A stretch of DNA of 64,000 bases from Pseudomonadota bacterium (GTDB lineage: Bacteria; Pseudomonadota; Gammaproteobacteria; Burkholderiales; Thiobacillaceae): NCBI GenBank assembly GCA_029558905.1, contig JAKQCX010000035.1, forward strand, positions 124,001 through 188,000, given 5' to 3'. Positions 44,632-54,909 of the stretch are shown here, one piece after another (positions within the stretch are counted from its first letter, which is position 1; every line of letters begins with the position of its first letter). Below the pieces are notes generated by a model. The model had not been told where the DNA came from, ran no database searches, and was given only the letters and a program-made list of their open reading frames with translations. Position numbers and translations under genes: made by a program.

Positions 44632-45512
44632 CAGAACACCTTCTCGTCGAGCATGGACAGCAGGTACTGGCCATAGCCGTTCTTCTTCAGGGGCTCGGCC
44701 AGGCGGAGCATCTGCTCCGCCGTGATGTAGCCCTGGCGGTAGGCGATCTCCTCCGGGCAGGCCACCTTGAGGCCCTGGCGCTTCTCGATGGTCTGGATGA
44801 ACAGCCCGGCCTCCAGCAGGGATTCGTGGGTGCCGGTATCCAGCCAGGCGTGGCCCCGGCCCATGATGGAGACGTTGAGCTCGCCCCAGGCCAGATACTG
44901 GCGGTTGACGTCGGTGATCTCCAGTTCGCCCCGGGGGGAGGGTTTCAGGGTGCGGACGATATCCACCACGCGGGTGTCGTAGAAATACAGGCCGGTGACG
45001 GCGTAATGGGACTTGGGTCGGACGGGCTTCTCCTCCAGGCTCACGGCCCGGCCCTGGGGACCGAATTCCACTACGCCGTAGCGTTCCGGGTCATGCACCC
45101 GATAGGCGAAAACGGTGGCGCCCTGCCCGCCTTCACCGGCCGCCTTCAGGTCCTTGGCCAAGTCGTGGCCGTAGAAAATGTTGTCACCCAGCACCAGGGC
45201 ACTGGGGTGGCCACCGATGAAATCTGCGCCGATGACGAAGGCCTGGGCCAGGCCGTCCGGGCTGGGCTGCACCGCGTAGCTCAGGTGGATGCCCCACTGA
45301 CCCCCATCGCCCAAGAGCTGGGCAAAACGCGGCGTATCCTGCGGCGTGGAGATGATCAGGATGTCCCGCATGCCCGCCAGCATCAGTGTGGTGAGCGGGT
45401 GGTAGATCATGGGCTTGTCGTAGATGGGCAGCAGTTGCTTGGACACCGCCAGGGTGGCGGGGTACAGACGGGTGCCACTGCCACCGGCGAGGATGATTCC
45501 CCGGCGCTGCAT
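44631..45512 (-). CDS. rmlA: Glucose-1-phosphate thymidylyltransferase
   Basis: 293 aa. [31 protein letters not shown] is the RmlA start signature; EEKP and [11 protein letters not shown] follow. ATG at 45512, 2 bp behind the rmlB stop. First enzyme of dTDP-rhamnose synthesis. Confidence 0.96.
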   Translation of the reverse strand: MQRRGIILAGGSGTRLYPATLAVSKQLLPIYDKPMIYHPLTTLMLAGMRDILIISTPQDTPRFAQLLGDGGQWGIHLSYAVQPSPDGLAQAFVIGADFIGGHPSALVLGDNIFYGHDLAKDLKAAGEGGQGATVFAYRVHDPERYGVVEFGPQGRAVSLEEKPVRPKSHYAVTGLYFYDTRVVDIVRTLKPSPRGELEITDVNRQYLAWGELNVSIMGRGHAWLDTGTHESLLEAGLFIQTIEKRQGLKVACPEEIAYRQGYITAEQMLRLAEPLKKNGYGQYLLSMLDEKVF

Positions 45513-45514
45513 GC

Positions 45515-46576
45515 TCAATTCCTCCCCGCGTAGTTGGTGTCGAGCCACTTGCGGTATTCGCCGCTCGCCACGTCTTCCACCCAGTCCATGTGCTCCAGAT
45601 ACCACTGCACCGTCTTGCGGATGCCGGTCGCGAAGGTCTCCGCCGGCCTCCAGCCCAGCTCGCGATGGATCCTGGTGGCATCGATGGCGTAGCGGCGGTC
45701 GTGGCCCGGGCGGTCCGTGACGTAGGTGACGAGCCGCTGGTAGGGACCGGCCGGGTCAGGGCGCATCTCGTCCAGCAGGGTGCACACCCTTTCGACGATC
45801 TCGATATTGGGCATCTCGTTCCAGCCCCCCACGTTGTAGACCTCTCCCGGTCTGCCCTTGTCCAGCACCTCCAGGATGGCCGTGCAGTGGTCACTCACAT
45901 ACAGCCAATCACGCACGTTCATGCCGTCACCATAGATGGGCAGGGGCTTGCCCCGGGTGGCGTTGAGGATGATGAGCGGAATGAGCTTCTCGGGAAACTG
46001 GTAGGGGCCGTAGTTGTTGGAGCAGTTGGTGGTAAGGGTGGGCAGACCGTAGGTGTGGTGGTAGGCACGCACCAGGTGGTCGGAGGCGGCCTTGCTGGCC
46101 GAGTAGGGGCTGTTGGGGGCGAAGGGGGTGTCCTCGGTGAAGGGGGCATCTTCCTGGCCCAGGGAGCCGTAGACCTCATCGGTGGACACATGCAGGAAGC
46201 GGAAGGTGGTCTTCTCCGCCTCGGGCAGATTCATCCAATGGCCCCGTGCCTCCTCCAGCAGGTGAAAGGTGCCCACCACATTGGTCTGGATGAAGTCCTC
46301 CGGACCATGGATGGAACGGTCCACATGGGATTCGGCGGCGAAGTTGACGATGGCCCGGGGCCGGTGCAGGGCCAACAGCTTGCCCACCAGCTCCCGCTCG
46401 CCGATATCCCCCTTGATGAATATGTGGCGCGGATCATCCCTGAGACTGTCCAGGTTGCGCGGGTTCCCCGCGTAGGTGAGCTTGTCCAGGTTGAGGACCG
46501 GTTCATCATGCTGCCGCAGCCAGTCCAGGACGAAGTTGGCGCCGATGAAACCCGCGCCGCCGGTGACCAGAATCAT
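45515..46576 (-). CDS. rmlB: dTDP-glucose 4,6-dehydratase
   Basis: 353 aa. [10 protein letters not shown] (NAD site), [17 protein letters not shown] and the YSASK catalytic pair are visible. ATG at 46576 overlaps the galE stop by 4 bp. Confidence 0.96.
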   Translation of the reverse strand: MILVTGGAGFIGANFVLDWLRQHDEPVLNLDKLTYAGNPRNLDSLRDDPRHIFIKGDIGERELVGKLLALHRPRAIVNFAAESHVDRSIHGPEDFIQTNVVGTFHLLEEARGHWMNLPEAEKTTFRFLHVSTDEVYGSLGQEDAPFTEDTPFAPNSPYSASKAASDHLVRAYHHTYGLPTLTTNCSNNYGPYQFPEKLIPLIILNATRGKPLPIYGDGMNVRDWLYVSDHCTAILEVLDKGRPGEVYNVGGWNEMPNIEIVERVCTLLDEMRPDPAGPYQRLVTYVTDRPGHDRRYAIDATRIHRELGWRPAETFATGIRKTVQWYLEHMDWVEDVASGEYRKWLDTNYAGRN

Positions 46577-47601
46577 GTCGTACCTCGTGTATAGCCATGG
46601 GGGTTCATGGACTGCCAGCGCCAGGCATCGGCGCACATGGCCTGCAAGCCCCGTTCGGCACGCCAGCCCAGCTCTTGCAGCGCCTTGTCCGCATCGGCCC
46701 AGCACTGGGCCACATCCCCTGCCCGCCGGGGTGCGAAGCGGTACGCCACGGGCCGGCCCGATGCCTGTTCCATGGCATGTACCATGTCCAGCACGCTATA
46801 GCCCCGACCAGTGCCCAGGTTCCAGACGCCCACCCCCGGGCCCTCGGCCAGTTTCTCCAGCGCCTTCACATGGCCCCGGGCCAGGTCCACCACGTGGATG
46901 TAGTCCCGCACTCCGGTACCGTCCGGCGTGGGGTAGTCGTTGCCGAAGACGCTCAGGAATTCCCGCCGGCCCACCGCCACCTGGGTGATGTAGGGCATGA
47001 GGTTATTGGGGATGCCCTGGGGGTCCTCGCCGATCCGACCGCTCTCGTGCGCGCCAACCGGGTTGAAGTAGCGCAGCAGGGCCACGCGCCACGCGGGGTC
47101 GGCAATGGCCAGGTCCTGGAGGATCTTCTCGATGAACAGTTTGCTGGTGCCGTAGGGGTTGGTGGTGCCGCCCACGGGAAAGTCCTCGCGGATGGGTACG
47201 CTGGCCGGATCGCCATACACCGTGGCGGAGGAGCTGAAGACGATGCTCTTCACCCCGGCGGACTGCATGGCCTCGAACAGGGTGAGGCTGCCGCGGATGT
47301 TGTTGTCGTAGTACAGCAGGGGCTTGGCCACCGACTCGCCCACCGCCTTGAGACCGGCGAAGTGGATCACCGCGTCGATGTCGTGCCGGCGGAACAGAGT
47401 ATCCAGCCCTGAACGGTCACGGATGTCGCCTTCGATGAAGATCAGGTCCCGGCCGGTGAGGGCCTGCACCCGCGCCAGGGCCTCCGGGCTGCTGTTGCAA
47501 AGGTTGTCCAGCACTACCACGTCGTAGCCGGCCTGCAGGAATTCCAGACAGGCATGGGAACCGATATAGCCCGCGCCGCCGGTGACCAGGATGGTTTTCA
47601 T
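46573..47601 (-). CDS. galE: UDP-glucose 4-epimerase
   Basis: 342 aa. [38 protein letters not shown] (YxxxK) and [20 protein letters not shown] are GalE motifs. ATG at 47601. It heads the block galE-rmlB-rmlA-rmlC-rmlD; purU lies 81 bp upstream on the same strand. Interconverts UDP-glucose and UDP-galactose for polysaccharide. Confidence 0.95.
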   Translation of the reverse strand: MKTILVTGGAGYIGSHACLEFLQAGYDVVVLDNLCNSSPEALARVQALTGRDLIFIEGDIRDRSGLDTLFRRHDIDAVIHFAGLKAVGESVAKPLLYYDNNIRGSLTLFEAMQSAGVKSIVFSSSATVYGDPASVPIREDFPVGGTTNPYGTSKLFIEKILQDLAIADPAWRVALLRYFNPVGAHESGRIGEDPQGIPNNLMPYITQVAVGRREFLSVFGNDYPTPDGTGVRDYIHVVDLARGHVKALEKLAEGPGVGVWNLGTGRGYSVLDMVHAMEQASGRPVAYRFAPRRAGDVAQCWADADKALQELGWRAERGLQAMCADAWRWQSMNPHGYTRGTT

Positions 47602-47682
47602 GCTCGTTGTCTCCCAAAACTGATGGAATGCCGCGCTCACCCATTGGCTGGCCGGATTCCGGTCCGATGGCAGCTGTCTGCC

Positions 47683-48537
47683 TCAGTCGAATACTACCGT
47701 CTTGTTGCCGTACACCAGGATACGGTTGTCGATGTGCCACTTCACTGCCCGGGAGAGCACCACCTTCTCCAGGTCCGCCCCCTTCTGCACCAGGTCCTCC
47801 AGATCGTCGCGGTGGCTGATGCGGGTCACGTCCTGCTCGATGATGGGGCCGTCATCCAGCACCTCCGTGACATAGTGACTGGTGGCGCCGATGAGCTTCA
47901 CGCCCCGCTCGAAGGCCCGCTGGTAAGGCTTGGCGCCGTGGAAGGCGGGCAGGAAGGAATGGTGGATGTTGATGATGCGGTTGGGATAGTGGCTGATGAA
48001 ATCGCGGGAAAGCACCTGCATGTAACGGGCCAGGACGATGAAGTCCACGTGGTGGGCCGCCAGCAGTGCCTGCTGCTGGGCTTCGGCATCCGGCTTGATG
48101 GCCTTGTTCACCGGGATGTGCCGGAAAGGGATGCGATAGGCCTCCGCCAGCCAGTGGGTATCCGGGTGGTTGCTGATGATGAGGGGGATGTCGCAGTACA
48201 GCTCCCCGGCATGCTGGCGGTAGAGCAGGTCCGCCAGGCAGTGATCGAACCTGGACACGAAGATGGCCATGCGCGGCCTGACGCTGGCCAGGGCAAGACG
48301 CCAGTCCATCTGGTGCGCGGCGGCCACGGGCGCGAAGGTCTCGGCGAACCGGTGCAATCCCAGGGTAAAGCCCTCCAGGGCCCACTCCACCCGCATGAGA
48401 AACAGACCCGCCTCGCTGTCCTGGTGCTGGTCCGCGTGCAGGATGTTGGCGTCGTGCGCCAGCAGGAAGTTGGCGATGGCAGCCACCAGTCCCTTCTTGT
48501 CGGGACAGGCGATGAGCAGGACGGCGGTGTTGCGCAT
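47683..48537 (-). CDS. purU: Formyltetrahydrofolate deformylase
   Basis: 284 aa. N-terminal ACT domain (VLLIACPDKKGLVAAIANFLL) and C-terminal formyl-hydrolase domain with LARYMQVLS, NIHHSFLPAFHGAKPY and the catalytic Asp near DDGPIIEQD. Releases formate from 10-formyl-THF for PurT-type purine synthesis and C1 balance. Upstream of galE; the relation to the sugar genes is probably chance. Confidence 0.94.
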   Translation of the reverse strand: MRNTAVLLIACPDKKGLVAAIANFLLAHDANILHADQHQDSEAGLFLMRVEWALEGFTLGLHRFAETFAPVAAAHQMDWRLALASVRPRMAIFVSRFDHCLADLLYRQHAGELYCDIPLIISNHPDTHWLAEAYRIPFRHIPVNKAIKPDAEAQQQALLAAHHVDFIVLARYMQVLSRDFISHYPNRIINIHHSFLPAFHGAKPYQRAFERGVKLIGATSHYVTEVLDDGPIIEQDVTRISHRDDLEDLVQKGADLEKVVLSRAVKWHIDNRILVYGNKTVVFD

Positions 48538-48827
48538 GGCATGAGCGGTATGGCAAAGCTGCCATCATAGCAAGGCCGGGCTACCCGGCCCGCGCCGGCT
48601 ATCTGCGCCCGGCACATGGCCTGCCGACAGGGCGGCCAGGCCTTGGACAGCATCGCGGCTTGCACCCACCGGTACCGACGAGCCCCCATACAGTGTGAAT
48701 ATTCCATGTGTGCTGATACAAAGTTACCAAGACGGCATACGGGGCAACATGAAATAACTCTTGAGTCGCACGTTCGGTATCCAGACGGCTTCACCCGAAA
48801 TTCCTTCATCCATTTGAGGAGACAGTC

Positions 48828-49292
48828 ATGTCTATCCAGACTTCCAGAACCATCCTATCCTCCCTGATCACCGCCGTAGTGCTGGCCACGACTCTGCCCG
48901 CCATGGCTGCCGAGCCGCAGCAAGGCGCCACGGCCACGCAAACCCGGGTCAAGACGGTCTACCACATCAACGATTCCACCCGCGCCCGTATTCTCATGCG
49001 CAACATGGAGAACCACCTCGACGCCGATCCGAGCGCCAAGCTCGTGCTGGTGGCCCATGGCAAGGGCATCGACTTCCTGCTGGACGGTGCCAAGGACGAC
49101 AAGGGCAAGTACGCGCCGCAGGTGGCGGGTCTCGTGGAGCGGGGCGTGGAGTTCCGGGTCTGCCGCAACACCCTCAAAGGCCGCAATCTGGGCGATGACG
49201 CGGTGACCATGGAAGCCAGCGTGGTGCCCTCCGGTGTGGCCGAGATCGGCCGGCTGCAGAGTGTGGAAGGCTATGGCTATCTGAAACCCTGA
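48828..49292 (+). CDS. Exported DsrE-family protein
   Basis: 154 aa. Signal peptide to AMAAEP; the mature part has a DsrE/F fold: YHINDSTRARILMRNMENHL, LVLVAHGKGIDFLLDGAKD, LVERGVEFRVCRNTLKGRNL, with one cysteine in VCRNTL. Ribosome site TGAGGAG before the ATG. Periplasmic DsrE proteins may bind sulfur or thiols. The 3' end overlaps the convergent oxyR gene by 16 bp. Confidence 0.8.
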   Translation: MSIQTSRTILSSLITAVVLATTLPAMAAEPQQGATATQTRVKTVYHINDSTRARILMRNMENHLDADPSAKLVLVAHGKGIDFLLDGAKDDKGKYAPQVAGLVERGVEFRVCRNTLKGRNLGDDAVTMEASVVPSGVAEIGRLQSVEGYGYLKP

Positions 49293-50242
49293 TCATCCGC
49301 TCGTCCCCGGTCTCCAGGTCGGGGACGTATCTTGCGTACACAGGGCAGATCGCTGGCAAGCACCGCCTGACGCACGGCCTCGATGGCCCGCGGCCGGGGA
49401 AAGTTCTTGCGCCAGACTATCGCCACCTGGCGACTGGGTGGTGCACCCTTGAAGGGTCGCGTGGTGATCAGTTCATCGCTGGCGTCGTGGGCACGTGTTG
49501 CGGTGCAGGGTAAGACCGTCAGGCCCACGCCGCTGGCCACCATCTGACGGATGGTCTCCAGGGAACTGCTTTCCAGCGTCTTGGCCAGCCCCCGGGCGGA
49601 ACGACCGAGGGCCGGACAGACGTGCAACACCTGGTCACGAAAGCAGTGGCCACTGCCCAGGAGCAGCAGGCTTTCCTGTTCCAGTTCCACGGGGGCGATG
49701 TGCTTCTTTTTCCGCCAGGGGTGCCCGGCGGGCAATGCCACCAGGAAAGGCTCATCGTACAGGGGCAGGGCCAGCAAGCCGGGCTCCCCCAGCGGCGTGG
49801 CGATGATCATGGCATCCAGCTCACCCCGACGCAGTTTCTCGGTCAGCACGCGGGTGTAGTTCTCTTCCAGCAGCAAGGGCATCTGAGGTGCCATGGCATG
49901 CAGGGCGGAGATGAGCCGGGGCAGCAGGTAGGGGGCGATGGTGTAGATGGCCCCCAGGCGCAGTGGGCCCTGCAGATCATCGCGGGCACCGGCCGCCAGG
50001 TCCTTGATGCCATCCACCAGTTCGAAGATGTGCGCCGCCTGCTCCGCCACCCGCTCGCCCGCCGGTGTCACGGTCACCTCGCCCCCGCCTCCCCGCTCGA
50101 ACAGCAAAACCCCCAGTTCATCTTCCAGCTTCTTGATGGCCACGGAAAGCGTGGGCTGGGCCACATGGCAGGCCTCGGCAGCGCGGCCGAAATGACGGCG
50201 ACGTGCCACGGCCAGGACATAGCGCAGCTCGGTGAGGGTCAT
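49277..50242 (-). CDS. oxyR: Peroxide-sensing regulator OxyR
   Basis: 321 aa LysR-type regulator. Helix-turn-helix: YVLAVARRRHFGRAAEACHVAQPTLSVAIKKLEDELG. The redox pair is present as GHCFRDQVLHVC, two cysteines nine residues apart (about 199 and 208), exactly as in E. coli OxyR. ATG at 50242. Known to activate ahpC and similar genes; the ahpC promoter at the other end of the window has a matching site. Cysteine geometry makes OxyR clearly better than CysB. Confidence 0.92.
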   Translation of the reverse strand: MTLTELRYVLAVARRRHFGRAAEACHVAQPTLSVAIKKLEDELGVLLFERGGGGEVTVTPAGERVAEQAAHIFELVDGIKDLAAGARDDLQGPLRLGAIYTIAPYLLPRLISALHAMAPQMPLLLEENYTRVLTEKLRRGELDAMIIATPLGEPGLLALPLYDEPFLVALPAGHPWRKKKHIAPVELEQESLLLLGSGHCFRDQVLHVCPALGRSARGLAKTLESSSLETIRQMVASGVGLTVLPCTATRAHDASDELITTRPFKGAPPSRQVAIVWRKNFPRPRAIEAVRQAVLASDLPCVRKIRPRPGDRGRADDQGFR

Positions 50243-50529
50243 GAATAGCCCAAATCCATGAATAGGGTTTCATGTATATATCACGCTGATTGCATGCCAT
50301 TCCATCTCGTGGCGAGACCCTCTCCCGGCAGACACCGGTGCGGGCAGTTCCGCCGGCAGCAGCGATGCGGGGAGAGCCCCGAAAGCGGACAGAGGTTGTC
50401 AGCCCATGGCATGACGTTTATGGTTGCCCCCTTCGGCACGACATCGCTATCCGACATTGCGTGATGGCCATGTCTCTGTTCCTTTGTCTGTGCCACCCGC
50501 GTCCTGGACACGGGTGGGAGGAATGGCCC

Positions 50530-51702
50530 ATGCAGCAACTGACCCGGCAAGACGACGACCTCCTGCAGCCCAACACCCGGCCGCCGGCCCCCCCCCCTGT
50601 GTTGCGTGAACTGGCAGCCCTGGCCGGCCTGCGATTCAACGGTAGCGCCCCCTGGGACATCCAGGTACGGGATCCCGCCGTATATCGCCAGATCCTGGCC
50701 CGGGGTTCTCTGGGCTTTGGCGAGAGTTACATGGATGGCCTGTGGGACAGTCCCCAGCTGGACGAGCTGTTCCACCGTCTGCTGCGCAGCGACATCGACC
50801 GGAAGCTGGTGGGCATGGCCCGGGTGCGCCTGCTCATGGAGGGCATGCGCCACCGTGTGCTCAATCTCCAATCCGAAGCCAGGGCCTTCCACGTGGGGGA
50901 GCGGCATTACGACATCGGCAACGACGTATTCGTGGCCATGCTGGATTCCAGCATGAGCTATTCCTGCGGCTATTGGGCCCAGGCCGATACCCTGGAGCAG
51001 GCGCAGCAGGCGAAATTGGATCTGATCTGCCGCAAACTGGAGCTCAAGCCCGGGGAGCATCTGCTGGAAATCGGCTGTGGATGGGGCGGGCTGGCCCGCC
51101 ACGCCGCCATCCATCATGGCGTACGGGTTACCGGCGTCACCGTGTCCAGGGAACAGCGCAACCTGGCTCTGGAGCGCTGTCAAGGACTGCCCATCGACAT
51201 CGAGCTCATGGACTACCGCGCCATTCAGGGACGTTATGACAAGGTCGTGTCCGTGGGCATGTTCGAGCATGTGGGCCGCAAGAACTACCCGGTCTATTTC
51301 GATACCGTGCGACGGGTCCTGAAAGAAGATGGCCTGTTCCTGCTGCACACCATCGGCAGTTATCGCACCACCCGCCAGGTGGACCCCTGGATCGACCGCT
51401 ACATCTTTCCGAACGGAAAGCTCCCTTCCGCCCTGGAACTGACGGACAGCCTGGAAGACCGCTTCCTGATCGAAGACTGGCACAACTTCGGTCCGGACTA
51501 CGACCGCACCCTCATGGCTTGGTGGGCCAACTTCGAAGCCGCCTGGCCGCACCTGTCACGAGCCTACGACGCGCGCTTCTACCGCATGTGGAAGTACTAT
51601 CTGCACGCCTGCGCCGGTTTTTTCCGAGCCCGTCAGGGGCAGCTCTGGCAACTGGTACTGAGCAAACGGCAACGCCCAGGACCCTATCGCTCACTGCGTT
51701 GA
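50530..51702 (+). CDS. cfa: Cyclopropane-fatty-acyl-phospholipid synthase family methyltransferase
   Basis: 390 aa. SAM-binding LEIGCGWGGLARHAA (about residue 178), VGERHYDIGNDVFVAMLDSSMSYSCGYW, SVGMFEHVG and IEDWHNFGPDYDRTLMAWWANF are CFA motifs. ATG at 50530 behind GGGAGG. Modifies membrane lipids, often in stationary phase. Stands alone, divergent from oxyR. Confidence 0.93.
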   Translation: MQQLTRQDDDLLQPNTRPPAPPPVLRELAALAGLRFNGSAPWDIQVRDPAVYRQILARGSLGFGESYMDGLWDSPQLDELFHRLLRSDIDRKLVGMARVRLLMEGMRHRVLNLQSEARAFHVGERHYDIGNDVFVAMLDSSMSYSCGYWAQADTLEQAQQAKLDLICRKLELKPGEHLLEIGCGWGGLARHAAIHHGVRVTGVTVSREQRNLALERCQGLPIDIELMDYRAIQGRYDKVVSVGMFEHVGRKNYPVYFDTVRRVLKEDGLFLLHTIGSYRTTRQVDPWIDRYIFPNGKLPSALELTDSLEDRFLIEDWHNFGPDYDRTLMAWWANFEAAWPHLSRAYDARFYRMWKYYLHACAGFFRARQGQLWQLVLSKRQRPGPYRSLR

Positions 51703-51781
51703 TGGGCCGAAGGCCGCCCACGATCCGCGCGGGCGTGATGCGCATTCCCTTTGTATGCTGAGGACGTGGCCGGCCTGCGGG

Positions 51782-52091
51782 CTAGTCCGCTGAAACAGAT
51801 GAATTGCACCGGATGCGACGGGAAGAATCGGCGTACTTCCACTTCAGCGGTTTGGCATCCTGGTTGTAGTGGCGGATGTAGCGCATGATCTTCTTGTCCA
51901 GGTCCCTGGTGCTGGTGAAGAGGCCGCGAGCGATGGCGTCGCGCTGGCTGGATGCCGCCGAACCAGTTTGGAGTTGGACTCCACTCCAGTCGATCAACTA
52001 GGCCAGGCAAACCAGTTCGTGCCGGGCAGTTGACCAGTTCCAGCCGGAACAGGCCGTGCTCACTCAGTGCCGGTCGCTGCTTCGGGCCCAT
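51782..52091 (-). pseudogene. Chimeric decayed transposase remnant (IS5-like N-part, IS630-like C-part)
   Basis: Minus strand. From 52091, MGPKQRPALSEHGLFRLELVN resembles an IS5-type transposase start, then continues only after a frame change as HELVCLA-stop-LIDWSGVQ, where the stop reads TAG. From about 51955 the frame reads RGLFTSTRDLDKKIMRYIRHY to KWKYADSSRRI, typical of an IS630-family C-terminus, ending at 51782. No terminal repeats or intact catalytic core are seen. Two partial IS genes appear fused and degraded. Confidence 0.65.
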
Positions 52092-52406
52092 CCGTCCTCC
52101 TTCACAATTTGCAAGGTTTCGGCACCATTCCAATCGATTCCGGCAATATCCGCCAGCACTTTGTAGGCACAAAATCCAATGTTCATGCGGCTTGGCGGGG
52201 TTGTTCAGGGCCGACTATTTCGCTTCCCGTGGGATTCATGTGCCCGATTTCGCCCGTCCCTTCACCCATGCGGTATTTGGCAGTTTTGCAGGGCAACCGC
52301 CAATCCCGGATCGGGCCTGCAAACCGGGTAACACCCGGTACGCAGGGCTGGACCCCACTCGGGATACGAGACTCGCGGTGCGCCTCGGCCCCCCGGCCGC
52401 CGCCCT
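52092..52406. other. Gene-free stretch next to the IS remnant
   Basis: About 315 bp of lower GC than the neighbourhood with no supported gene, RNA or repeat. Its base composition resembles the adjoining transposase scar, so it is probably part of the same old insertion. Confidence 0.5.
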
Positions 52407-53270
52407 TCAGGCATGCAGGCTCGCCAGGGCGCCCCGGTACTGGCGCGTGAGCGGATGCTCGCTGCCCAGCATGCCGAACAGTGCCAGCATGGCACGGCGG
52501 CCCAGATCGCCGCGGTAATCCGGTGCCGTGCGGGCCAGGATGAGCAGATGCTCCATGGCCTGCGCCGTCGCGTCGTCGAACAGGGCCCGGGCGGCCAGGG
52601 CCAGGCGGGCGTCGTGGTCGGCCGGATCGTCACGCAGGCGGGCGTCGGCATCACTCGGGCCGTTACGCGCCGCGTCGATGAGTTCCAGGTGCGCCAGCAG
52701 TGGCGCGATGTCCGGGCCCTGTCTGGCCTCGGCCGACAGGGCGGCCAGCAGGCTCAGCGCCTCCTCCGGTCGGCCCGCCAGGGTGAGCAGCTTGGCCAGG
52801 TCGGTACTCACCGCCAGGTCCCCAGGGTGCTCCACGGCGATGCAGGCCAACTGCTCGATGGCCGCCGCCGTATCACCCTGCTGGTGCAGGGCCAGGGCGG
52901 CCATGCGGGCCCCGTCCCGTGGTGTGGCGAGATAGCGCTGCAGGGCCTCGTGGAAGGTGCCATCGGGCTCTGCACCATGCACGGTGTGCACCACCTGGCC
53001 GTGCAGGAAGAACTTCACCGTAGGCACGCTGGTGACTCCCAGGCTCCTGGCCTGACGGGAGAGCACATCGGTATCGGCCATCACCAGCAGGAAGCGGCCG
53101 CCATAGGCCGCCGCCAAGCGCACCAGACGGGGCATGAGGAGCATGCAGGGCCCGGCCTTGGGGGTCCAGAAGTGCACCAGTACCAGGCCTTTCATGGAGT
53201 TGCCCTGGACCAGGGACTCGAAGTTGTCGGGTGAGGCATCGAACACCCAGGGTGAAAGCGTCTCGCGCAT
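52407..53270 (-). CDS. Thioredoxin-like co-chaperone (CnoX/YbbN type)
   Basis: 287 aa (ATG 53270; 53300 possible). N-terminal thioredoxin fold: LVLVHFWTPKAGPCMLLMPRL with only one cysteine where thioredoxin has CGPC, then VTSVPTVKFFLHGQ. The C-terminal 170 residues are TPR-like helices (ALALHQQGDTAAAIEQL, LAKLLTLAGRPEEALSLL) as in YbbN. YbbN/CnoX holds unfolded proteins for GroEL/DnaK; the altered active site also fits this family. Confidence 0.85.
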   Translation of the reverse strand: MRETLSPWVFDASPDNFESLVQGNSMKGLVLVHFWTPKAGPCMLLMPRLVRLAAAYGGRFLLVMADTDVLSRQARSLGVTSVPTVKFFLHGQVVHTVHGAEPDGTFHEALQRYLATPRDGARMAALALHQQGDTAAAIEQLACIAVEHPGDLAVSTDLAKLLTLAGRPEEALSLLAALSAEARQGPDIAPLLAHLELIDAARNGPSDADARLRDDPADHDARLALAARALFDDATAQAMEHLLILARTAPDYRGDLGRRAMLALFGMLGSEHPLTRQYRGALASLHA

Positions 53271-53432
53271 CGGCAGTTCTACAGGGTTTTCTTCGCGCAT
53301 CCCCGCGTGCGGGCGGTGCGTTGGATGGGGTGGACAGACCGCTGGGCGCTGCATGGGCGGGAAGCACGGCCGGGGGATTTCACGCGTATCATTTCATGCA
53401 TCAGTGGCAAGCTCGGTGGAGGGAGGATGAAC

Positions 53433-53729
53433 ATGCGCAACCAGGCCATGAACAACGAGGAAGTCCAGCTCCTGCGGGAAGAGATGGAACTGCTCATGGG
53501 GGAAAGGCAGCGCCTGCTGCAGGTGGTGGGGGCCGCGGCCGTGCTGGTGGCCAATCTGGACGAGGATGACCTGCCACGGGACCAGGACACCATCGATGCC
53601 GCCGAGGTCCTGGCGGAAAACCTCAATGCCCTGCCGGAAGAAACCCTCAAGGACGCGCTGGAGTCGGTGGCGGCGGAGCTCGACCCCGAGGCGCAGGTGC
53701 GGCAGCCACGTCCGTCCCCGGCAGTCTGA
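53433..53729 (+). CDS. Small acidic coiled-coil protein
   Basis: 98 aa. ATG at 53433 has GGGAGG 6 nt upstream (an ATG at 53427 is too close). Residues 8-40 (NEEVQLLREEMELLMGERQRLLQVV) form a likely coiled coil; the rest is acidic and helical (DTIDAAEVLAENLNALPEETLKDAL). No family recognised. Confidence 0.6.
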   Translation: MRNQAMNNEEVQLLREEMELLMGERQRLLQVVGAAAVLVANLDEDDLPRDQDTIDAAEVLAENLNALPEETLKDALESVAAELDPEAQVRQPRPSPAV

Positions 53730-53755
53730 AGCACCGACGCGCGCCACATCCCGGC

Positions 53756-54349
53756 TCACGCCCCCCAGCGCGGCAGCAAGGCATGCTCCATGCCCAACTG
53801 ATCGAGGATGCGCGCCACAACGAAATCCACCACCGCCGCCACATCGCCGGGCCGATGGTAGAAGCCCGGGTTGGCCGGCAGGATCGTTGCCCCGGCCTCG
53901 GCCAGGGTGGTCATGTTGCGCAGGTGGATGAGGGAGAATGGGGTCTCGCGCGGCACCAGGATGAGCGGACGGCGCTCCTTCAGCATCACATCCGCAGCAC
54001 GCTGCAGCAGGTTTTCCGCCAGACCCTGGGCAATGGCCGCCAGGCTGCCCATGCTGCAGGGGCATACCACCATGGCCTGGGCCGGATTGGAGCCGGAAGC
54101 CGCGGGAGCGAACCATTCCTTGTCAGCGTAGGCCCGCAGCATGCCGCCGGCGAAGCGCAGGCGCAGCGCCTCCACCAGGGCGGCATTGTCCGCCGGCAGG
54201 ATCAGGTCCAGTTCCTGCCGGGCGACGACACGCGCGGCCTGGGAGACCAGCAGATCCACTTCGCGGTCGGCGTCCAGTAGGCATTCCAGCAGGCGTAAGC
54301 CATAGGCCATGCCGGAGGCGCCGGTCAGGGCGAGGGTGATGCGTTTCAT
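53756..54349 (-). CDS. ubiX: Flavin prenyltransferase UbiX
   Basis: 197 aa. [32 protein letters not shown] and [16 protein letters not shown] are UbiX/Pad1 motifs. Makes prenylated FMN for UbiD decarboxylase (ubiquinone synthesis). ATG at 54349, 4 bp overlap with the Gx transporter gene. Confidence 0.94.
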   Translation of the reverse strand: MKRITLALTGASGMAYGLRLLECLLDADREVDLLVSQAARVVARQELDLILPADNAALVEALRLRFAGGMLRAYADKEWFAPAASGSNPAQAMVVCPCSMGSLAAIAQGLAENLLQRAADVMLKERRPLILVPRETPFSLIHLRNMTTLAEAGATILPANPGFYHRPGDVAAVVDFVVARILDQLGMEHALLPRWGA

Positions 54350-54909
54350 GGGTGGCTTCCCTCCTGGCCGGGTGCATCATGTCTGAGCAGATGCGCGGTG
54401 GCCAGGCCATTGCCCAGGCCGGTGATGAGCGCGGCGGTAAGAAACAGGGGCATGAGGGCCATGAGGCTGCCACCCGGCATGAGCCACAGATCCACCACCA
54501 GAAGCTGGGTCCCGATGTGGGCCAGGGCCGCCAGCACCGACAGGCCCACAGGTCCGAACCAGCGTCGGGGCAGGTGCATGGCCCAGGCCAGGGTGAGCAG
54601 GCTCATGACGCCGCCGGACAGGGACAGCACGAAGGCCGGGGTAAGGAACTGGCCCAGGGCCAGGGCACCGGCAACGATGCGCAGGCCCGCCACCCAGGCC
54701 GCCATCCTCCATCCATGACGATAGAGCACCAGCAGGGTGACGATATTGGCCAGGCCCGGCTTCACCCCGGGGATGGGCAGGGGGATGGCCGCTTCCGCCA
54801 GGGTGAGGCCGAGGGCGGCGGCGGCCAGGCCGGCCACCCGCCGGTCCTCCGGGCTGGCCGGCATTATGCGGGCGACTCCGGACCCAGGCTCAGTAGTTGA
54901 GGGAGTCAT
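54346..54909 (-). CDS. Gx transporter family membrane protein
   Basis: 187 aa with about five helices; [22 protein letters not shown] and [18 protein letters not shown] match the Gx transporter (heptaprenyl diphosphate synthase component I) family. ATG 54909 overlaps the NusG-II gene by 20 bp; 54864 is the alternative start. Often found with NusG-II proteins, as here. Function unverified. Confidence 0.8.
   Translation of the reverse strand: MTPSTTEPGSGVARIMPASPEDRRVAGLAAAALGLTLAEAAIPLPIPGVKPGLANIVTLLVLYRHGWRMAAWVAGLRIVAGALALGQFLTPAFVLSLSGGVMSLLTLAWAMHLPRRWFGPVGLSVLAALAHIGTQLLVVDLWLMPGGSLMALMPLFLTAALITGLGNGLATAHLLRHDAPGQEGSHP

Noticed and set aside
50241-50280. OxyR self-operator upstream of oxyR
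   Set aside because: ATAG elements are present but spaced 17 bp, not 22, and the half-site match is weak.
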